Shown here: positions 57,101 through 64,000 of the stretch, piece by piece
Numbering within the stretch: the stretch's first letter is position 1
Layout: each line of letters begins with the position of its first letter
Assembly: GCA_036850595.1 (NCBI GenBank)
Contig: CM072166.1
Span: 12,263,758 to 12,327,757 of the forward strand
Length of the DNA stretch: 64,000 bases
From: Rhyacichthys aspro
Lineage: Eukaryota; Chordata; Actinopteri; Gobiiformes; Rhyacichthyidae
Reading direction: 5' to 3'
Notes under the pieces: model-generated
The model's database searches: none
What the model saw: the letters and a program-made list of their open reading frames with translations, nothing else
What the model was told of the DNA's origin: nothing
Program-made: the position numbers and the translations under genes

Positions 57101-60100
57101 TTAATCTTGGCAAAACCTTTCTCTTGCCTTTATGACTTGACACAAATTAAAACATGTCTTTCAAGTCAACCACAATCATTGCAAAGAAAACAATATCAGC
57201 TATTTTGGAAATGACCAACCAGTTAGTACTTGAGACCTGTAGAGCAGCAGTGTAGCTGTAGTGTATGTGATTTCAAATACCACCCTTGTCTATACCTACC
57301 AAATATTGTCTATCTAACATGCAATATTAAAGCATGAAAGTCACTAAGGAGCAGAGTATGTTTTTAACCAGTTAATGTACATTATATTCACATCACATGT
57401 TTCAAACAGAATACCAAAAAATACCAAAACTATTAGCCTCCAAGTTGACGTTTATGTCTGAGCCAACAATTACAATTACAAGTCTGGTCTTGAGACAATA
57501 TGGTCATTGTCCATTTCCTTTATTCCTCCTCTCAAGTTAAACGCCGAACAATTTGTCCTTAACAGTTCCTGTCTATTCAAGCTGCAGCTCCATCCTTTGG
57601 GTACATAAAAGTCAACCCCTCCTTTTTGAGACTTGACAAAACCAAGTACATAAACCCCACTGCTACACCGTCCTGCCTCTCGGGCGGATAGTATAGCTCA
57701 CAGACACAACAAGTGTGTTGTGGCCGTTTACAGGGGCCTCCGTGGTCCTGCCAGGTTCTTTATGACCCGGGTGGCTTGCTACAGTGAATAGGCCCCTGCC
57801 AGTAGCCAGCGGTGGTCAGGGTTATACACGGGAGAGGGGCTCTGCAGGCAGCTATTGTCATGGTAAACACAGGTCTGAATGGAAGAGGATGGGCAGGACA
57901 CACACATAAAACAGAGGAAAGCATGAGGAGACAAACAGCCGACCACCTCAGAGATGGCACATGGAGAAACTCTAAAGGCTTTGAAATGACTTTGATTAAA
58001 GACAGCCGAGCATGCATGCAAACTAACACATTATTGCATGCTGGTTTGAAGTTCTTGCATGCAAGCTTTTTATAGGTGGAACATGGGCTAATAAGCCTTG
58101 TTTTCATTTTCATTGCCAAAAAAGTGTATCATACTGTACTACTTTGGTGACCCCTCAGCCTTTGGATATGTTGTGTTTACCCAAAGGTAGGGCAGAAGGT
58201 AGCAGGCTGTTTATTGGAGATGGATAATCCCCACTCAGACGAAAAAGACAAAAGAAAAAACACACAGCAGTATTGCTTTCTCAAATAAAGCATGTCTTTT
58301 AAAGGCAACATTAGAGTTGGACATCAGTGTCAGATCTTAACATTAATCAGCCTCATCTCTTTATGATACTTGTGACTTTTTTTTTTTACTGTGGAATATT
58401 GTTCATTGTTTCAAGTTTAACAAAGCCCTAGACATTTTTTCCCATGTCTAGCTTTACAAATAGTCACTTCAGTACCAATATAATGGTCACATACCTTACC
58501 ATAATACCATCGTATATATAATAGTAAAAGGAAAATGAATCTGTATTTAACTGCAGACTGTTCACACGTTAGAGTTAAGTCTGTATTGAGACCTAATTGA
58601 CTCATTTGCTGGCGGCCATGTTGGAGCAGGCAGGCCAGAAAAAGGGTTAAAAGGCTCCGGCTGCTGATAATCCTCCAGCGTTAAAAGCCCTCCAGAAAGA
58701 CGTGATGTGTGTGAGGTAATCAGTAAAAGATTCAAGTGTGCCCAAGAACGTGCACAATAACACACACTGCTAAGAGAACAAAAAGCGAGGGAAAAGACTG
58801 TGCCGCGGAGGGAAGGGAAGAATAAACACTCCTCCTCTCACTTTTTTTCTTAACCGTTTTTCCTCTGTCTCCTCACTCCCTGCTGTGTCAACACAATGTG
58901 ACGGTCATGTCCACTGGACTCCTCTCTCAATAAAACCTATACACAGAGCTAAGGTTGGCTCTATGACCTTTCACTTCCATCTTTTAGTCTTTTATTCCTC
59001 CATTACTGGCTTTTGTCTTTGTCTTTAAGACAGAGGGGGCACACCTTGGAGGATTTTGTTTTTCAAAAAGAAACACTATAAGTATATTTACATCCATTTC
59101 AGTTGTTAATACTTAACACATAAATCTGTATTTTCAAACAGTCAATAAATTGCTACTAAACCCTGTAGATGTTGATCACTTTTCCTGTTCTTAGGAAGCC
59201 GCCAATCATTTCCCAGCAAACTATCTTCAATTACCCTCTGTATACGGTCACAGCAGGCATTGAGAATTTGGCATTTAGATGTTTAATTGACTGTCACTGA
59301 TAATGGGCTTGTAATCAGTCAGGCTTCAGCTTCTGGAGGCGGTTCACAGACTGAAACTATTGCTGACAGACAGTAAGGGCTACAAGACAGTGACCTGGTT
59401 TACTTTTAGTAGGAAACATTATTGTGGCTAAGTAACTGTAACATGACATTATTTAGTGAAAACATATTTAAAGATTTCACATTTGTCTTTCTGGATAATT
59501 ACAAAAACAATTGTCATTACTTGTTCCTGAATCAAATTAGCTATCTTTAGATTTGAGCATTTTTAGTGGGTATTGTGCTAGGAGACACATGTAGCCTAGT
59601 TAGCAGACTCCATTCATAAGCAAGCGATAGCATGATTGTATAGAAGCAGAAGAGTTGATGAAAGTGATAGTTTAACTTACCTTGGTACATACATCAGTAA
59701 CAAAATGCAATTAGAATATTTATTGTGAATTTTAAAAAAATGCTAGCATTAACATTAGCTAGTCTTTAGCCCCATGTGTTCATGTGTTTAAAGACCTACT
59801 TATGACAAAAGCCTACTTTAACTTAGCAATGTTTCCCAGCAGCAGAGGTTTTATTAATGTAAGAGTAACAATAACAGCCAAATAATCATTATAACAACTT
59901 ACAATTTGGACATCGAGTTTCAAGTAAATATTTTAAAAAAATTAATCTCTAAGTAATATCCTAATGACCCCTATTCACAGTTTACTTCATTCAGATTTTT
60001 TAGTGCAGATGCCAAGGTACACTGCCAAAGCACAAAGGTGTCATTTTCGTAGAAGCTTATTGTTAAAACTTCTGTGTGTATACCTGCAGTGAATGAGCAT

Positions 60101-62450
60101 GAGCCTGTATAGCACACAGCCACAACCAGCGAGTCAGAGGTGTGTGCCCAGTGCAGTTTGTGGGTAGTTGGCCTCTTTACCGCTGCCTCCCAGAGGAGCC
60201 GAGATGTTAACAGGTATTGTTGGGGGGCTGAGCTGAGGGTGCTTTTTAATAGCTCATGATTACTCTGGAGAGGGGAGCCCATAATTACAACCACAAATGA
60301 TTTCACGCCCCTCACCCCCACAATGTTCTCCGAACCTAATCACAGGGAGGCACACGAGGGGTGTAGCGCTGGAATGGAAGCCTTAACAAAAGAGGTTTCC
60401 CCTTTGTTTGCTGACAGGAAATCAAGAAAGCTCTGGTTCAGATGAACTGCACCGCTGAATAGGGCTGAATACTTACTAGTATAAGTTATACTTACTAGAA
60501 GTTCAGAGAATGATGGTGAAAGTATAGGGCACAGATTAATGGTTAAAATCTTAAGGATTTAAAGATATTTTGTGAAGGATTTGAAATCTCTGCATATGCA
60601 GAGTAATTGTCTTGTACACCTGACTATCTCCTTCAAAGTTCATTTCTACAGACAGTAAGAACTTGTTGTTTCATGTTCAAATCAGCATTTTAGAAGTAGG
60701 CTACATTAAGATGCACCCAAACACGTTGCACCCAAATCAGCAAGATTCTGTTTTCATTTTGGCTGTTTGTTTACACATTGTCTCGCCACAAAAACGCTAA
60801 CTTTTGGAAATGAGTTCTCGTTTCATTCCTCCACCTACTGCGCTGTTGTGTAAACTGAGAATGGAGTCCTCTTCCCTAAACAACCACTGAATTAGAGGGG
60901 TTTCTTTAGAAAGAACTCAATTTCTCAAACTTTTTCTAACAATTTTATTTGGTTTGACCTAATGACATCTTTTATTATAAGATTGACATGATGTCATTGC
61001 TTCATTTGCTTCTCTCCCATCAAATGTCAACTTGGGGTTTTCATGTTCGATAAAAAAAACAGTAGGGCACCAAGGTGATGGCATGAGAGTGGAGGAGCAC
61101 TAAATCTGGCACTCTTTTATAGCTCTTTAAAGTAATTTTCCAGGAAAGCAGTGAGGTTCTTGACCTTGGTGTCCTCAAACATGGCTGTAGCCTTAGCCGT
61201 CTGCTAAAACATTTATACTACACAATCAAAGCAAGTTAGCATTCTACACACACACGTCTTTGGCCAACTCCATGCCAGCTAGCCAAGCAGACACAAAAGC
61301 GCAACGGCCAGTCTACATGTTCTTATTGGAGGTGCAGACAAACGGAGGAATGTAGGCAGAGGATGGTGCAAAAGCGTACGTCTGCCCACATCAGTCCAAA
61401 CTCAAAAGAGATTGGCCAGGAACGCGTAAAAGCGGACCCTGCAGGAGAGAAATAGTAAAATGGGCCTTCTCTTCTTTTTCTTTCATTGTGAGCCTTTTAA
61501 GACTAAAAGAGAAAATCCTGGAACATTGATGTCTGAGTCATTCCAACCTTTTACATTTAATGGCATTGCACTTAAAGGTGAAGTCACAGAATAAGGTTTT
61601 TTTTATATATAGGTTTTTAACTGACATTATTGTTAAATGAAAGATAATTATCCCGTCTCCTTTTAGCCAATCAGAAGCAAGAACTGTACCAGCAGTTAGA
61701 CTAGCTGAGCCTTCATGGGGTTTCAAACAAAAGCTGAGCTGGTAAAGTTTATATAGTTCTTAGATTTATTTTGATGTGAAGTCAGTTCCATTTTAGGCTT
61801 TTTGTCTTTAAATTGCAAATTAGCTGAATGAACTTTCCTTTATCGATGATATTCAAAACTAAATGGAACATGACTGAAACACTACTTCTACATTTTATTT
61901 ATTTATTTTTTGTATTAAGAAAAGGCAAGGTCGTTGATTCAACTTACTTGTCTCTTCTGTTTCTATGGAAATATGCTAATGATTTGTTTCATCCAAAATA
62001 ACACTAGCAACATTTCATCTGACATTATTTGTTCTAATTATGTTCTAAGGTCTTGAGTTGAAGTGTGCTCTGTTGCCTGTTACTCTTCCGTCGCCTAATT
62101 GACCAATCTCTAAAGGACAAACTCAGTGCAGCCTGTTGTCTTACTGCCGCAAATCTTTCATCTGTCCGCTCTCAACCGGTCTCTGCCTGCATCTCCCCAG
62201 CCTTGTTTTCTCTCCTAATTTCTTTCATTTCATCTTCTCTCTTTTCAGTGACTGTCTGCGGCCGTGTATAATTAGTTGGACCGAGGTGCCGCGGGTCCGG
62301 TCCAGGTCTGGCTCCGGCGCAGCCCGCCTCATTACGGAGTATACGCCTGTCTGGCACTCGTCCGTCGCCTGTCTTTACTGTGGGTCGGTGAGATTCAGAC
62401 GGTCAAATCATGCAGCCAAGCCTCTCTGCGATCAAACGGCACACTGGCTC
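54130..62450. other. Gene-free interval
   Basis: No coding gene or RNA gene was recognised over 8.3 kb. The sequence is mostly AT-rich and unique. Blocks at 57560-57800 and 58590-58700 have higher GC and lack repeats or ORF signals; they could be conserved non-coding elements. Several GCATGC/TGCATGC words cluster at 58010-58065. Confidence 0.5.
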
Positions 62451-62499
62451 TGCTCGCATTAAAGCTCAGAGCTGCCTGTTCGCACATCCAATATTTATG

Positions 62500-62770
62500 A
62501 AAAAATTAAGCCCAAACTCTAGTTTATTATGTGCTTGATTGTCATTGCAGCCACAATAAATGTTTCTTGTGTGTTTAACCATCATTTTTGATGCCAGAAT
62601 CTTGTCAGTCTTACGGCAGTCGGGAAGAAGGAGTTCTTTTGGCGTTTTATCCTGCAGCTTATTGATCTCAGACGTCCACCGTTGTTCAGTAAAGCCCAAT
62701 TCTTCAACCAGAATCTCCAAACTAATACTTATTACTATATTTTTAATGTTAAATGTATGTGTTGTGTGTG
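62500..62770 (-). mobile_element. Repeat fragment related to the LINE-like remnant at 51.8 kb
   Basis: On the - strand about 62690-62600 reads RWTSEINKLQDKTPKELLLP. The segment at 51.8 kb on the same strand reads QWTSKISEQQDRTPPELLL. Shared residues in the same frame show both derive from one dispersed coding-like sequence. It lies inside the longest unexplained open frame of the window (62466-63254). Confidence 0.5.
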
Positions 62771-62779
62771 TCAGTGGTT

Positions 62780-64000
62780 CAGATTTCCAAATTACACTAG
62801 ATTTGATGACTTTCAGTTGCACTGCAGATACAATCATGCACGTATCTGTTACAAATAATATCTGCTGGGAAAAACATGATCCATAAGTTCTTAGAATATA
62901 TATAAGTTGATGTTTTGTCACCCCTGAGCTCACTGCTGCATTTTGAAAGCACAATGAGCAGCCCCAGGGTGCAGCACTATAGCAGGTCACATCAAGCTTG
63001 CATTTTGTTGGGAGTCTAATTGGCCATGAAGGGCACAGTATCATTAGGGACGACATGTTTACTCTCATCATTTGTCTCGAGTTATTCTCCAATAACTGGG
63101 GGAATTTCACCTGGATTAAAACACCCCTGCATACGGTGTGATGTGTTCTTTCTTTTTCAAATAGCTTTACATTGTGTAGTAAATCAAATTGTAGTGGTGT
63201 AAACCCCAGTGGCCTCTTCCTCTTTGCCGTTGTGTGTGCATGATATCGCCTCACGTCTCATCTGCTTCTGCCCATACTTCAGTATTACCCTCTTGTGCCC
63301 CTCTCATTTTTCCTGGCTTTTATTTAGTGCGACTCATTTACAAGGCTGAGTCGTGTCTTAGCTCCTCACTCTTGCCTCTCATCTTTCTCATTGTGTCATG
63401 GACGTGCTTCTCTCTCTTCATCTCCATCTCTATCTCCTCTAGTGCTTTTTCCCCTCACCTTTTCCCTGTGGAGGTCCTAGTTTGCTTTGTTCTCCAGTGG
63501 CTAATTTGACTGTTCTACTTGCCAACCTAGCAGCAGGAGTGTGTGTGTGTGGGGTGTGTGTGTGCTGCACCTCTCCCCTGCCAGCTGCTGTTATACAACA
63601 GTGGTTCTTGTCTCTACACACAAACAAATCGTTTGCCAGTGAATGTACTCTAAATCACTGTCTCATAGTGGCCTTTTGTGGTTTTTATCTGTTTGATTTC
63701 TGTTTGTGATGGATGTGAGCAGACTCTGAGCCTGCAGCTGAACTGTGATGACACTTGAAGTGATATATAGAGAAGACAAAGATGATTTATAGTAGTGTAT
63801 ATGCCGTCTACTTCAGTGGCTCTCTACGTGACAGACAGGCAGACAGGCGTGAAGTCAAAGCCAAGCTGAGATTGGTTCCAGTGAGCAGTGTAATCAGCCG
63901 TCGAGCGTGGGATCCTTAAGTAGCTTTGAATTGAAGGGACACACTCACACACATGTATGTGGATCCTCCATACAGAGTGAGGACCAACTCATGCACTCAT
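62780..64000. other. Intergenic end of window
   Basis: No gene recognised. It contains a pyrimidine-rich stretch (63180-63480) and a (GT)n microsatellite at about 63538-63563. Confidence 0.5.

Noticed and set aside
1..64000. CRISPR arrays, operons, phage or bacterial insertion sequences
   Set aside because: The window is vertebrate nuclear DNA; no regularly spaced direct repeats or prokaryotic gene organisation are present.

Overview
This window is nuclear DNA of a teleost fish, most likely a percomorph (spiny-rayed) species. Evidence: intron-containing vertebrate genes, an AT-rich background with many short simple repeats, a tRNA-derived SINE and LINE remnants of fish type, and the gene order aquaporin-8 / haemoglobin alpha and beta genes / rhbdf1. 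That order is the teleost 'LA' haemoglobin cluster, one of the two globin loci that fish keep. I assembled seven protein-coding genes exon by exon, checking splice sites and reading phase by eye. All seven have complete, uninterrupted coding sequences.

Layout. (1) 187-3404: aqp8, + strand, five exons, 261 aa. (2) 3438-14215: four haemoglobin genes in 11 kb. They are an alpha gene (-), two tandem beta genes (+) and a divergent alpha-D-like gene (-). The first alpha and beta are head-to-head, so they share a 3.4 kb promoter interval. The second beta and the alpha-D gene are tail-to-tail. All four have the classic three-exon globin structure. (3) 14.2-18.1 kb: non-coding, with a decayed LINE and a short block carrying an NF-E2-type motif. 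(4) 18094-20540: trmt10b (-), eight coding exons, 306 aa, a tRNA m1G9-type methyltransferase with one GC-AG intron. (5) about 23.1-49.0 kb: rhbdf1 (+), iRhom1, an inactive rhomboid. It has a probable untranslated first exon, a 14 kb first intron and 19 coding exons, 899 aa. (6) 49-64 kb: no gene found; transposon remnants, microsatellites and a few GC-richer unique blocks.

How the genes relate. The alpha and beta genes supply the subunits of the haemoglobin tetramer and their layout suits co-regulation in red cells. aqp8, trmt10b and rhbdf1 are broadly used neighbours with unrelated jobs. CTCF-like motifs lie between the two beta genes and around the trmt10b/rhbdf1 interval, which suggests (inference only) that insulation separates the erythroid domain from rhbdf1.

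Most interesting observations: a phase-symmetric 138-bp cassette exon in rhbdf1 encoding two RRRS-type repeats; at least eight tRNA-Ile(UAU)-derived elements that keep an intron-like segment, concentrated at 32-47 kb; a Tyr-to-Phe change at the normally invariant HC2 position of the first alpha globin; mosaic similarity between the two beta genes; a perfect 16-bp GC-box inverted repeat between beta 2 and alpha-D; and candidate CTCF and NF-E2 sites. I found no clearly new multi-gene system.
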